64,000 nt of DNA, taken from Amborella trichopoda (lineage: Eukaryota; Streptophyta; Magnoliopsida; Amborellales; Amborellaceae). The notes beneath the pieces are model-generated. The model saw only the letters and a list, made by a program, of their open reading frames with translations, was not told the DNA's origin and did no database searches. The stretch is from NCBI RefSeq assembly GCF_000471905.2, contig NW_006499617.1:2364577-2428576 (forward strand), given 5' to 3'. Of this stretch, positions 11,540-22,015 are shown in pieces (position 1 is the stretch's first letter; each line of letters opens with the position of its first letter). The translations under genes were made by a program, and so were the position numbers.

Positions 11540-11880
11540 AGTTGCCCAGTGCCAGAAGGAGGCCAGTGCCGATTGAGTTGTTCAGCGTTGGTTGAGTTGG
11601 AGAAGGAGGCCAGCGTCGGTTGAGTTGTCTAGTACCAGAAGGACTCCAGCGTCGGTTGCATTGTCAAACACCAGAAGGACGCCAACGTCGGTTGAGTTGT
11701 CCAGCAGCCTGGTTGGATGTGAGTAGCGTCGGCTGTGAAGAGAAAGAGCCCAGCACCGATTGGATGTGAGCAGTGCCGGTTGTGAAGAGGAAGAGCCCAA
11801 TGTCGGTTGGGAAGTGCAGCACCGGTTGGGGGAGTGAGCCCAGCGCCAACTGAGTAGAGGGCCAGCTCCGGTTGTGTCTC
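11540..11880 (+). repeat. Tandem repeat near the start of solo LTR H
   Basis: Degenerate copies of a unit of about 36 bp with the core CCAGCGTCGGTTGAGTTGTC; the clearest pair is around 11635-11706. Later units vary in length. Confidence 0.7.
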
Positions 11881-13074
11881 TGACATGCATGAGTTGGAGG
11901 TGACACTTGTTTGATGCATGCTGATGTGGGTGCCACTTGTCCAAAATTTTTAGCCCCATGGTGACACTTGGCCAGCCTCCCCAAACATGACAGTACTTAA
12001 GCCTCTTCTCGCACCCATGCCCCTTAGTCATACCTCTCTCTCTCTAAGACACAAAGTGGAAGAGTGACTTGGTGAGCAGCCACTGTTGGGAGGGTGAGAG
12101 TTGTGAGCAAAGGTTTGAGGAGGCCCCATTGTTAATTAATTAAGTGGATCCATTACCCTTGTATTGTAGTCATGGGAATGCATGGAAACTTAGTCATATG
12201 AATGAGCAATAGAATTGTATGCAATATAGAAAAACCTTGCACCTTTTTCAATGGAAATTTGGCATTTTTGTTCCATAATAATGATAAATGTAAGAATGGA
12301 GTTGTGATTCTTAGATTATGTAAGAAATGTATGTTATGTGTGTTCACATTGTGAGAGAATGGAGGTTATCATGTTCTTCATTATGAAATGATGGTTATGG
12401 AATGCATTCTTGACACATATTCAATGAAACCATATAATTCCAGGAATATGAGTGTTCTTGAATGAGGCTTTTGAAGGGCCAAATTGAGTTCGATGGATCT
12501 CAAACTACCACCGTTAGATAGATACACGAGCCTAGTAAAATGTTTGGTTTTTCCTACTGTGGAAATTCTTCACAAAAATGAAGTTATATTTCTAAATGAG
12601 AAGGTATATCACGGTGGACTGGTTTTCTGGATTTGTCATTAATACCACTGTGTGTATCGATTTTCGACCAAACCATAGCTATTTGAAAGATATTTGAATG
12701 GGTTAAAAGTTGCGTGTAGAAAATATTTTGAAATTATCTTTACATTGAAAGTTACGCTTCGTTTTATGATGGTATGTCTCCTATGGACAGTTTTAGCAAA
12801 AGCACAAATTTAATGCCTCTGATATCACTAAATTTGACTGACTAAAAGTATCCATTTTAGCACCCATTAGAACTGGTTATGAGTCATCTTTAATTCACAT
12901 GTTGAGTGCTTTTTGAGGTTCCATTTTTATTTTGAAACATGGGCGGAATTTCAAAGACATATCACTGCCTTCATTGCACAACAGATTTCAGAGTAGTGTC
13001 TCTTTTGAGGGGCCAAATAGAGCCCAATTTGGCGTAGATGTCACTGCCTGAATTTTTAGAAAGCGTGACATCGA

Positions 13075-13515
13075 TACTCTGATTCTGTTATATGAACTCT
13101 AATTCTGTTATATGAGCTCGGATCCTGTTGTAAGAACTCTTACTACTGTTATATGAACTCTGATTCTATTATATGAACTCTGATACTGTTATATGAACTC
13201 CGATTCTATTATATGAACTCTTATTCTATTATAAGAACTCTGACTACTGTTATATGAACTCTGATTCTGTTATATGAGCTTTGATTTTGTTATAAGAACT
13301 ATGACTACTGTTATATGAACTCTGATTCTGTTATATGAACTCTGATTTTATTTTATGAACTCTAATTCTGTTATAAGAACTCTGACTACTGTTATATAAA
13401 CTCTGATTCTATTATATGAACTTTGATTCTGTTATATGAACTATGATTCTGTTATAAGAACTCCGACTACTGTTACAAGAGCTTTGATTCTGTTATATGG
13501 ACTCCGATTCTGATC
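13075..13515 (+). repeat. Tandem repeat of about 20 bp in solo LTR H
   Basis: About twenty copies of CTCTGATTCTGTTATATGAA and variants (TATAAGAACTCTGACTACTG). It sits about 1.1-1.5 kb before the LTR end. LTR G has unrelated 36-bp and 35-bp repeats at the corresponding place. Confidence 0.85.
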
Positions 13516-14635
13516 ACTACACAATGCATTCTCCATTAGTAGTGAACCCTTTGATTCACTACGTGTAAGCATGGACTTGCCTCACAATAATATATATGTG
13601 ATATTTTGTCAGACTCTGTAAGTGCGAGCATGGACTTGCCACATGATCCTTCTCAGACTCCGGATGATAGGAAGGGAGCTAGGCTCTGATTATACTTGGG
13701 AGAGTCGCTCCCTCCAACATTTATGGGCACTATCCATCAGGACCCCTTTTGTAGTGTAACGTCCTCTAGTGGTGAGAGAGTAAGAGGGCAGTGTCGTGCA
13801 AGGCCTCAGCCTATCTAAAACCCCAAAGCGCGCTAGGCATGTATGCGTGAGTGAGGACACTACGAAGTAGGGCGTCTACTTGTCATTGTCCTCCCTCCTG
13901 AATGAGGGTAGAAGTCAAGCTCAAGATTGGCTTAGACTGATCACTATGGCTTCTACTTCGACAGTAAACTACTATGTTATGCTTGTCTGAATTCTATATT
14001 CTGTAAGATTATCCGACTGTAACTGTGATATGCAAGTAATGCTCCGTTAATTCATTTTGATTCTTTATATGGCCTTCATGTGCACTCTAATATGTGACCT
14101 TACACTGTAAGACAAAATACGATTTTTGATGAACTATGAGCATGTTAACGTGTATATACTGATAGTCAGGAATGCAAGGGTAGTGATCTTCTAACTGGAA
14201 TTTTAGCTCATTCCATCTTAATTTCATAACTATAGAGTGAAGGGTGGTGGCAGCTGTGCTTAAGGTGGGTGGCAGGTTTTGAGGGCTGAAGCTAAAAATC
14301 AAGAAGTTTGAGAAGTCGTCTTCTGAAGACCTCCGCAGTATGTTTTAGTGATTTCAGTGATATGATGTATTCCTCATTTTGTATATTTCTAGGCCAGTAG
14401 TGCCTTAACGAACATGTAAAGACTTTGATTTGAGAAGAAATGAATTAGCTGTACTTTTTGGATTGATAATTGTTGGATGTATGGATTTATTTTTATTTTC
14501 TTTCGTGGTTTGCTCTCGATTTCGTGTTTCATGCGTTGAGCCACTCTCACCTGAGTGACATTCGCGACCTCCAGTCACGATCTTGCGCTCTGTCGCCCTT
14601 CGGTAGGGGTCAGGGAGCAGGGTCGTGACACTTTA

Positions 14636-15012
14636 TTAAGTAAAAACTCTCTCTTTTGTGAAGGGTTCAAGCCTTTGCGTACAATGATGGTACGTGGTAT
14701 ATATAGAAGTGTGTAACATGGGTGGACGATCAAAATTGTTGGAAATTAAGATTTAACTGAATTAAAAGAAATTACAAATTAGAGTGTAAAATGACAAATT
14801 TGTCCCCTTCTAACAAGTTGTAGAATTACAAGACAATCCATATGTTGCCTAGAACGTGCATGATTTTTCATGGATGATCCGGGGTTGTTCTGATACCCGT
14901 TTGATCGAAAGATGGTTGTTTTCTTGTAGGGCTTGGCATGGCGATCGATTTGATACCAACTTCGAGCTATGGATCAAGTTTTTAGGGCATTATCATGTGA
15001 CTTGAAATTTGA
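14636..15012 (-). mobile_element. Element A 5' LTR, U3-promoter part
   Basis: The minus strand matches element E (62310-61965), B (24640-25000) and D (43010-43350), with shared blocks such as GGTATCAAATCGATC and GGTTTTGGAATT-like sequence. TATATATA at 14698-14705 is the likely LTR TATA box. Similarity to other LTRs stops near 15012, so the first part of U3 is missing. Confidence 0.75.
14698..14705 (-). promoter_or_regulatory. LTR promoter TATA box, element A
   Basis: TATATATA stands at the same place as TATAAATA in LTR B, TATATATA in LTR D and TATATAAA in LTR E, just upstream of the CT/GA-rich R region. Confidence 0.6.
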
Positions 15013-15881
15013 ATGAATTTTGTTGGGTGTTCAGCATGACAGTAGGCCCACTGGTCGGTGGGTTCCCAAATGTGGACTGATGAGTCGAGATTCGGGGTAT
15101 ACATTGGCTTACATAGGCTTGAGATTGATGAGCCGCAGTCACCGGGGCGGTTTGACACACTTGCACCTGAGGGACATACTGACCCAGGGGTGTCGCCACC
15201 GATTGCAAAAATTGTACGGTTTGTTGGATCGGATGAACTAGAGGGACCGATTGAAGAATCGGCTGACTTGGTTGTGCTAAGGGTAGACCTATGCAACTGA
15301 CATGATTTGGGTTCGACCCGTAAGCTGGGGACATGAACATTGTAACTTGGGTCAACTAGACTTTTAAGGGAAGCTTTGACACCTATCTTGCCTAGGGGTT
15401 GGTTTGGGTCGACGCCTCTGCTCCGTACAGTGTTAAGAACGTCATGAGCGGTACTACGGTGGCTCGAGGTTGGGTTCGATCCCCTAAACCTAAATGGGTC
15501 TTAGTCTTGATACTGATGCACCCTAGAGTTATCTTGGTTCGAGTTGTGGGAATTGACATTAGATGCTGCAACAATTTCTTCCCCCACTCGACTCCTACTC
15601 TGGTTGCCTACGGCTTCTTACAGGACAACTCCAGGTGGGACCCCTTGACTATTCGGACTCTTTCGGGCTGAACCAGCCTTTCGGATCACACCAATTTCAG
15701 GATTATGAGTGGATGCTTGGGACTTTGTCTCTAACTGAAGACCTGGGCTCTGGATAATGGATTGGCTTGAGGTCTGTTGATAATTCCAAGGGATTGCAGC
15801 ATATTGGTCCTTAGGTTTAGGCAGGTTAGGCTTAAAGACAGTCGTGGAGTTATCATCATAGTCAGTTTGAGTAACCAACAT
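15013..15881 (-). pseudogene. Element F gag-like remnant, Gln/Pro-rich
   Basis: Minus-strand frames 15881-15618, 15574-15392 and 15355-14993 encode pieces rich in Q, P, S and V, including DQYAAIPWNYQQTSSQ and QVQVCQTAPVTAAHQSQ. Such Q/P-rich stretches with an IPWNY-like motif occur around gag in Ogre-like elements, and the position downstream of an LTR of the TGTAGACACCCC type fits. No gag core or zinc knuckle is visible. The frame runs into element A's LTR at about 15012, a truncation point. The gag assignment is inference. Confidence 0.35.
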
Positions 15882-17040
15882 GGTGATTCTCTTTAGCGGG
15901 GTTCTAGAATCTAAACTTAGGTACGATCTAAACTCGATGGTTTAAGGAAGATCTATCCTAAATCTAGGGGCAAAACCCTGACTAAGACCTAGGCTAAGAT
16001 TAGACTGGAACCTAGACTTACTAGACTCAATGGGTTCTAGTTCGGACCCTGAACTAGGGTAAGCCTTGTATAGCTCTAGAGGCAACTCTATGCTTAGACC
16101 TATGTTAGAACCTAGACTAAGATCTAGACTAGATGCTGCACGAGTCTCGGCTAGGACCAAGGGTGGATCTAGGTTCGGACCAGGGTGTGAGCCTACTTGT
16201 GACCTAGACTGAGCTGGGTGCAAGCCTGGGCTTTGACCTAGAGGGTTTTGAAATTAAGACCCGATGTGAACCCAGACTAGATCAAGATTAAACTAAGAAT
16301 GAGCCTTTGGCTCGGACCAAGAGGAGGCCTAGTTTCGGACCTGGGTGTGAACCTAGTTCAGACTTGGGATTGGCTGGGTACATGCCTAGACTTGAACCCA
16401 GAAAGTTTTAATGACCAGACCAGGTATGGGCCTAGAATGGATCAAAGATGAGTCAAGAACAAACTTTCAGCTCGGACTAAGAGGGGGCCTAGGTTCAGAC
16501 CTGGGTGTGAACCTGGTTCGAACTTGGGCTACGCTAGGTAGAAGCCTGAACTTCGACCCAGAGAGTTTTAATGATCAGACCAGGTGTGGACCTAGACTGG
16601 ATCAAAGATGTGCTAGGAACGATCGTTTGGCTCGGACCAAGATGGTGCCTATTCTAGGACCAAGGCAAAACCTGGTTCGGACCTGGGCTAGGCTGGGTAT
16701 AAGCTTGAACTTAAACCCAAATGCTCCAGGTCGGACCAAAAGCAAATCCGGACTGGAATCTAAGATTAACCGATCAGAAATAAGCAAGCAAGCATACAAA
16801 AACGTTTGACCTAGTCTGATTATGGGTGGGCTTGACTTTAGAGTGGGTTTCTAACTATTGAAATGTTAGGCTGATACAGGTCCCCACATAGGTCCTATTA
16901 TAGGATGTTCATCAGGTCTTACTATATGGAAAGTTTCTTTGAGGCAGAGGATTATGGAAGGGGGGCACTCACAGTTAAAGTTACACGAATCCCAACCGCC
17001 TTGACTCTCAATACTAGGTTCCCCTCACGCCGTTAATGCA
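15882..17040 (-). repeat. Element F 5' region with about 160-bp tandem repeats
   Basis: Between about 16240 and 16735 three units of about 160 bp follow one another, marked by GTTTTAATGATCAGACCAGG near 16406 and 16566 and CTCGGACCAAGA near 16310 and 16631. Further degenerate copies extend to 15950. Open frames here are products of the repeat. Near 17030 the minus strand reads AACGGCGTGAGGGGAACC, a possible primer-binding region just inside the LTR. Confidence 0.55.
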
Positions 17041-17172
17041 GATTTTGGGGGCCTTCGAAATATTTGTTTGTTGGTTTGCCAGGAATTCCCGGTCAGATGT
17101 GTGCTGGAGTGTGTAAAGAAGCATGCAATCAAAATAAAGTCAAGCACACAATGCACACAAAACAAGCAAGGC

Positions 17173-17570
17173 AATAAGTGAGCGCCTGACATTGATCGTG
17201 CCTAGCGATGTGCACTTTGAGGCAAAAATTGCTCGAAGCACAGTAAAGATGGAGGGGTAAGCAACCCCTAAGAAGGTAAAGTTAGAAAAAATACGACCAG
17301 GCATAGTCCATGCTAAGTTGAGCGTGGCTCGAGTCGAGGATGGTTCGAATGGGCCATGGTTCAGGGGGAAATAAGTGAGCGCTCGGCACTGATCGTGCCT
17401 AGCGATTTGCGCTTCGAGGCAAAAATCTGTCGAAGCCCAATATCAATGGAGGGGTAAGAAACCCCTAAGAAGGTAAAGTAAGAACAATGAGACCAAGCAC
17501 GGTCCGTGCTAAGTCGTGCGTGGCGCGAGTCGAGGATGACTCGAACGGGACACGTTTCGGGAGGGTGCAA
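17173..17570. repeat. Two-copy tandem duplication of about 198 bp in LTR F
   Basis: AATAAGTGAGCGC at about 17173 recurs at about 17371, and the following CTGATCGTGCCTAGCGAT, GGAGGGGTAAG and CCCCTAAGAAGGTAAAGT all recur at the same spacing. Confidence 0.8.
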
Positions 17571-17853
17571 GCAACCCTTTATGTAAATTTATTTTTTAAG
17601 GTTTTTATATTTTTTAACCTTGGTGAATCACATTTAAACTAAGAATGGTGATAATAGGGAAAACATGACTTAGATGAAAAATAACAAACTAAAATAAAAT
17701 AAGATAGCCTTAACAGAGCAGACCTATCTAAGGTAAAATATTTTTTTTATATTTTTAAAAACTTTATTTTGAGCCAAGTTTAGTGAAAAATCAGCCCAAA
17801 GGATCTAGAACAAGTCTGTGGGTTCCCAAAAGTTTTCTGGGACCTTTGCAATT

Positions 17854-17908
17854 GGGCGACACTGGTGGTGTGGCCTTTGAAGGGTGGGCGACACTGCTAG
17901 TGTCACCC
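17854..17908. other. Paired hairpins in LTR F (left pair)
   Basis: GGGCGACAC-N5-GTGTGGCCT (17854-17876) and GGGCGACAC-N5-GTGTCACCC (17886-17908) each form a 9-bp stem with one mismatch and a 5-nt loop. Confidence 0.6.
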
Positions 17909-17915
17909 AAAACAA

Positions 17916-17917
17916 TA

Positions 17918-17956
<39 letters not shown>

Positions 17957-18312
17957 AACTATTANNNNNNNNNNNNNNNNNNNNNNNNNNNNNNNNNNNN
18001 NNNNNNNNNNNNNNNNNNNNNNNNNNNNNNNNNNNNNNNNNNNNNNNNNNNNNNNNNNNNNNNNNNNNNNNNNNNNNNNNNNNNNNNNNNNNNNNNNNNN
18101 NNNNNNNNNNNNNNNNNNNNNNNNNNNNNNNNNNNNNNNNNNNNNNNNNNNNNNNNNNNNNNNNNNNNNNNNNNNNNNNNNNNNNNNNNNNNNNNNNNNN
18201 NNNNNNNNNNNNNNNNNNNNNNNNNNNNNNNNNNNNNNNNNNNNNNNNNNNNNNNNNNNNNNNNNNNNNNNNNNNNNNNNNNNNNNNNNNNNNNNNNNNN
18301 NNNNNNNNNNNA

Positions 18313-18350
<38 letters not shown>
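17916..18350. repeat. TA microsatellite containing an assembly gap
   Basis: TA repeats at about 17916-17951 and 18313-18349 flank 347 N (17965-18311). Both repeats are followed by TATTGTTAAC, so the two sides look like copies of one locus. Frames running through the N are meaningless. Confidence 0.9.
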
Positions 18351-18353
<3 letters not shown>

Positions 18354-18612
18354 AACATTATTGAAATACAACTACTTTAAACTTGAAAGAAGCAGGAAAA
18401 AAATATACTTTTGATGAGATAAATTAAAACAGAGTAAACAAACAAAAGCAGATATGACAGATCTGTATCAAGTAAAACATTTTTTTGGTATTTTTAAAAA
18501 TTTTATTTTGCTCTGAAATTTTTTGAAAGTAAAAAAAATGGCCTTAGAATAGATTTAAAAATGGCCTTAGAATAGATTTACAAAGTTTCAAGTTCTGAAA
18601 CTTTCGAATTTT

Positions 18613-18664
18613 GGGTGACACGGGGAGTGTCGCCTTGGATCAAGGCGACACTTCTGGTGTCGCC
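18613..18664. other. Paired hairpins in LTR F (right pair)
   Basis: GGGTGACAC-N5-GTGTCGCCT (18613-18635) pairs with G-T wobbles only. GGCGACAC-N5-GTGTCGCC (18644-18664) is a perfect 8-bp stem. Degenerate copies lie at about 19508-19610. Confidence 0.65.
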
Positions 18665-19909
18665 CAGCTCAGACAAGGTTTCAGAGCATTGAAACCTTGG
18701 ATCATGATCCTCATAGATTCCTGGGACTTTTTGTGACTGATCATAGTGAAAAATAGAGAAATAAAATTGTACTTTGACCCTTGAATCAAGCTCGAAACGA
18801 CCCAGGGTGGGCACCGAACTGTTTATGATGAAAATTAGACAGATCTTCCGATGAAGATTTCTCGATGAAAGTTAGACACATCTTCCGATGAAAATGCAAG
18901 AAATAAAATGGTAAAGAAAGTGGGACAAATCAAATTCAGATCTACCCAGAAATGAGTAGATATGCTTTCAGATCTATGGCAGGGCCAGCATGATCCAGAG
19001 CATCCATAACACGATTTTAAAGTGAATAAGTAGATTAAATTGAAATTAAAACAGTAAATTAGAATAAAAAAGAAGAAAGGAAATTGATACCAAACCGGTC
19101 CTCTTTTGTCTCTCTGAGTCAGCTGTTTATCAGCAAATCTTCATTGAATAGGGTGGTTGTGCCCTGAAAATGGCTTAGAACTAGGGTTCTCAGGCTTAAG
19201 TTAGATACGGTTTTTTTTCTCTGAGTTTTTCTCTTAGATCTCTATCTCTTGTAGCACTCTAGGGTTTTTATGTCTATCCTAGGTTTTTTCTCTCTCTCCT
19301 AGAGTTTCTATCTCTAAAGTGTCTCATCCCTCCCGTCTCTCTCTCTGTCCCCCTCTAAATGGTCTCGAAAATATACTAAAAAGGGGACCAAAATTGTTGA
19401 GGAGAATATCTTCTGGCAACATACAATTTCCTCGGTCAATGATCCACCTTTTGAAGGTAAAAAAAATATCTAAAAATCCAAAAATTTCATTTCGAGGCAA
19501 AATGGTCTGGGCGGCACGGGTCAGGTCGCCCGTGCAACACTGGCATGTCGCCTAATTCCGATCGACACTGGGCGCGTTGCCCAGTCCAGGCTAGGCAAAA
19601 CGGGCCGTGTCGCCCAACACCAAAATTCTCTAAATTAATATTTTTTTTTTAGGTGTCGTTCATCAGCCTCTTGTGAAGCTATCAAAAAATATTTGGATCA
19701 AAACATATTTTTTTACTATTTTTAATGATGTTTTTGGTAAAACAGGGCGTTTACAGAAATCTAGATCAAAACAGGGTTTCCGGCAAGTAGACTAGTTCTG
19801 GGTCGCAAGGTAGGCTGTGTGAACTATGGATTTTGGGTTTACTAGGATAATATGGTCCTATGCATTCAGAAACGGTAGAATTTGCCATTTTTAAAATGGG
19901 GTGTCTACA

Positions 19910-20077
19910 ATTATAAGAGTGATCACTTCCTTGGTTTGCTTGATTTCCAAATCAAAGAGTTATATCTACCCCTACTTCAGAGATAAATGCTACATTGCGA
20001 TCACAAACCCTCACCCTGTCGTCTTTCGAAGTGAAGGTTAGGCATCCGGGAGCGGGGCATGACAGTTATGGAGATGG
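19910..20077 (+). mobile_element. Possible tail of another chromovirus-type LTR
   Basis: The stretch ends in GGGAGCGGGGCATGACA at 20065, which resembles the end of LTR H (GGGAGCAGGGTCGTGACA). If so, it is an LTR end truncated by element F's insertion. Otherwise I see nothing here. Confidence 0.35.
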
Positions 20078-21129
20078 TGTCACTGCCCTGCCCCTTATCC
20101 CCTACCGTACTTGTCGAAGGACAACAGGGTGCGGGACCGCGACCACAGGTAGCGAATTCCACTCAGGTGGAAGTGAGCTCAACACTTTGAAAAGAAAAAA
20201 ATCAAATCCAACCACGAAGTAAAAACAAACTAACAAGCACACAACCCACAATAAATCTAGACAATCCAAGTCGCAAAATTTCATAAGATAGATCCAAAAT
20301 ATTACAAGAGAGTCAAAGGAACCAAAGGCCCAACGACAATTACATAGCTTTAATATCAAAGACAAGTATATGGCCAAATTTCAATCTAAAACATACAATC
20401 AAAGATAAGCCTCCTCAAGAAATACGGGACTCCAACCACGAGCTGCGATCACCAAACTACCCGTCCACATCTCGCGGCTATCACTCTACATAGATTAATG
20501 TTAAAGGGATGAGCTATAAAGCCCAATAAGGAGATCACTGTGCCATGCTTTCCTACCTATGAATATTATCTCACGACAATGCTCAAGGTGTGATGCCATT
20601 CTTTAAATCATGAGTTATGTGTCATAATCATATCTATCTGTGTATCGTGCAGGATTCATAGTGAAGCAATAACAAATATGATCAATCATATACGATAGGA
20701 AGCAAATGTCAATCAAATCATTCAACCATACAAATCTTAGCAAATCAACATTGAAGTAAGCATCAACAATTACCAACTAACTCACTCCCTAATTCGCCTT
20801 CTCCCCAAGTAGAAGCCCTATCCATCAGGCCAAGTCAATCTCATTGCTTAGGACTTCTACCATCACTCAAGAGCGATGACAACGACAATGGGTGACCAAT
20901 TCAGTAATGCCTTTACATGCACCCACACAATCCGCAGCATGCTTTGGGACTTTTGATAGGCTCTTGTCCTTGCAAGACATTACTCTCTCTTTACATATCC
21001 ACTAGAGGGCGTTACACCGCCAAAGGGGTCCCAATGGATAGTGCTCATATATATCTTAGGGGGACAAAATCCTCCCAAATTTATATCATATCCTAGCTCC
21101 CTTCCTATCATCGAGAGTCAGGGAAAGTT

Positions 21130-21395
21130 CTCATCATGTGGCAAGTTCATGCTCACATATCATGTCTCATCATGCAGCAAGTCCATGCTAACACATCATA
21201 TCTCATCGTTCGGCAAGTCCATGCTCACACATCATATCTCATCGTGCGACAAGTCCATACTCACACATTATATCTCATCGAGCAGCAAGCCCATGCTCAC
21301 ACATCATATCTCTTTTTGCGGCAAGTCCATGCTCACGCATTATATCTCATTGTGTGGCAAGTCTGTGCTCACAGATTATTTCTCATCATGTATTC
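21130..21395. repeat. 36-bp tandem repeat in LTR G
   Basis: About seven copies of GCAAGTCCATGCTCACACAT followed by CATATCTCATCGTGCG. The 36-bp period keeps all frames open, which explains the long repetitive open frames here. Confidence 0.88.
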
Positions 21396-21479
21396 ATATC
21401 ATAGCCAAGCATATCTTAATATCATGCATCCATATCATGGCTGAGCAAAGAAAGCCAAGGAATCAACACTAATCATATA

Positions 21480-22015
21480 ATTGACCACACAGGTCTTATC
21501 ACATAGCACTTATCATATCTTAAAATTATGCACAGATATCACAACAAAACATGTATCATAATCATGCACATATATCATAACAGAACATGTATCATAATCG
21601 TGCAAACATAGCATAACAAAGCAAGTTTTACTACATGCATTCATAACATAACAGAGCATGTCTTACTACATGCATTCATATCATAACAGAGCATATCTCA
21701 TTATCATGCATTCATATCATAGATGAGCATGGCTTACTACATGCATTCATAACATAACAGAGCATATCTCATTATCATGCATTCATATCACAACAAAACA
21801 TGTCTTACTACATGCATTCATATCATAGTTGAGCATGTCTTACTACATGCATTCATATCATAGTTGAGCATGTCTTACTACATGCCTTCATAACATAACT
21901 GAGCATATCTCATTATCATGCATTCATAGCATAGCTGAGCATGTCTTACTACATGCATTCATATCATAACTGAGCATATCTCATTATCATGCATTCATAT
22001 CATGTGCTTTTATAT
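21480..22015. repeat. Tandem repeat of about 35 bp in LTR G
   Basis: About fifteen copies of CATGCATTCATATCATA followed by GAGCATGTCTTACTA or GAGCATATCTCATTAT. The two variants alternate over part of the array, giving a pattern of about 75 bp. Confidence 0.85.

Larger units (their letters stand above)
11471..14635 (+). mobile_element. Element H: solo chromovirus-type LTR with 5-bp target-site duplication
   Basis: The LTR runs from TGTGACAACCC at 11476 to GGGTCGTGACA ending at 14630 (3155 bp). CTTTA flanks it on both sides (11471-11475 and 14631-14635). No internal region is present, so this is a solo LTR left by recombination between the two LTRs of a full element. Removing it rejoins element A's LTR seamlessly when compared with the D LTR. 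The TGTGACAACCC start and GTCGTGACA end, and its resemblance to LTR G, suggest a Tekay/Del-like chromovirus. There is no coding sequence. Confidence 0.9.
1..15012 (-). mobile_element. Element A: Tat-lineage Ty3/gypsy retrotransposon, 3' part beyond window, interrupted by a solo LTR
   Basis: Read on the minus strand the order is 5' LTR (15012-14636 and 11475-10207), leader, 5' ORF, gag, RT, RNase H, integrase and a long 3' UTR running off the left edge. This order, with RNase H remnants of two types between RT and integrase, is that of the Tat/Ogre branch of Ty3/gypsy. The copy is defective: the protease region is missing between spacer and RT, most of the second RNase H is deleted, and many stops occur. 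The 5' LTR lacks its beginning because it stops abruptly near 15012 at the junction with element F. The 3' LTR is outside the window. The lineage rests on domain architecture seen in translation; the name is inference from family knowledge. Confidence 0.85.
17041..19909 (-). mobile_element. Element F LTR (5' LTR, minus strand)
   Basis: The minus strand starts TGTAGACACCCCATTTT at 19909, a start common in Ogre-like Ty3/gypsy LTRs. No polypurine tract lies outside it (19910-19930), so this edge is the outer side of a 5' LTR. The other end is placed near 17041 only tentatively. It contains a segmental duplication, a TA microsatellite with a gap, and repeated hairpins. Confidence 0.5.

Noticed and set aside
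14698-14705. A host gene promoter
   Set aside because: The TATA box aligns with those of three other Tat LTRs, so it is the LTR promoter.
15020-15757. Plus-strand frames overlapping the Q-rich minus-strand frames
   Set aside because: Shadows of the better-supported minus-strand remnant; no recognisable domain.
17783-18380. Open frames on both strands through the N region
   Set aside because: They consist of TA repeat and translated N; not coding.
21041-21472. Two overlapping frames with repeated SMLTHHIS-type units
   Set aside because: The 36-bp tandem repeat in LTR G explains both frames.
21130-22015. CRISPR-like regular repeats
   Set aside because: Units are contiguous with no unique spacers, and the context is a plant LTR.
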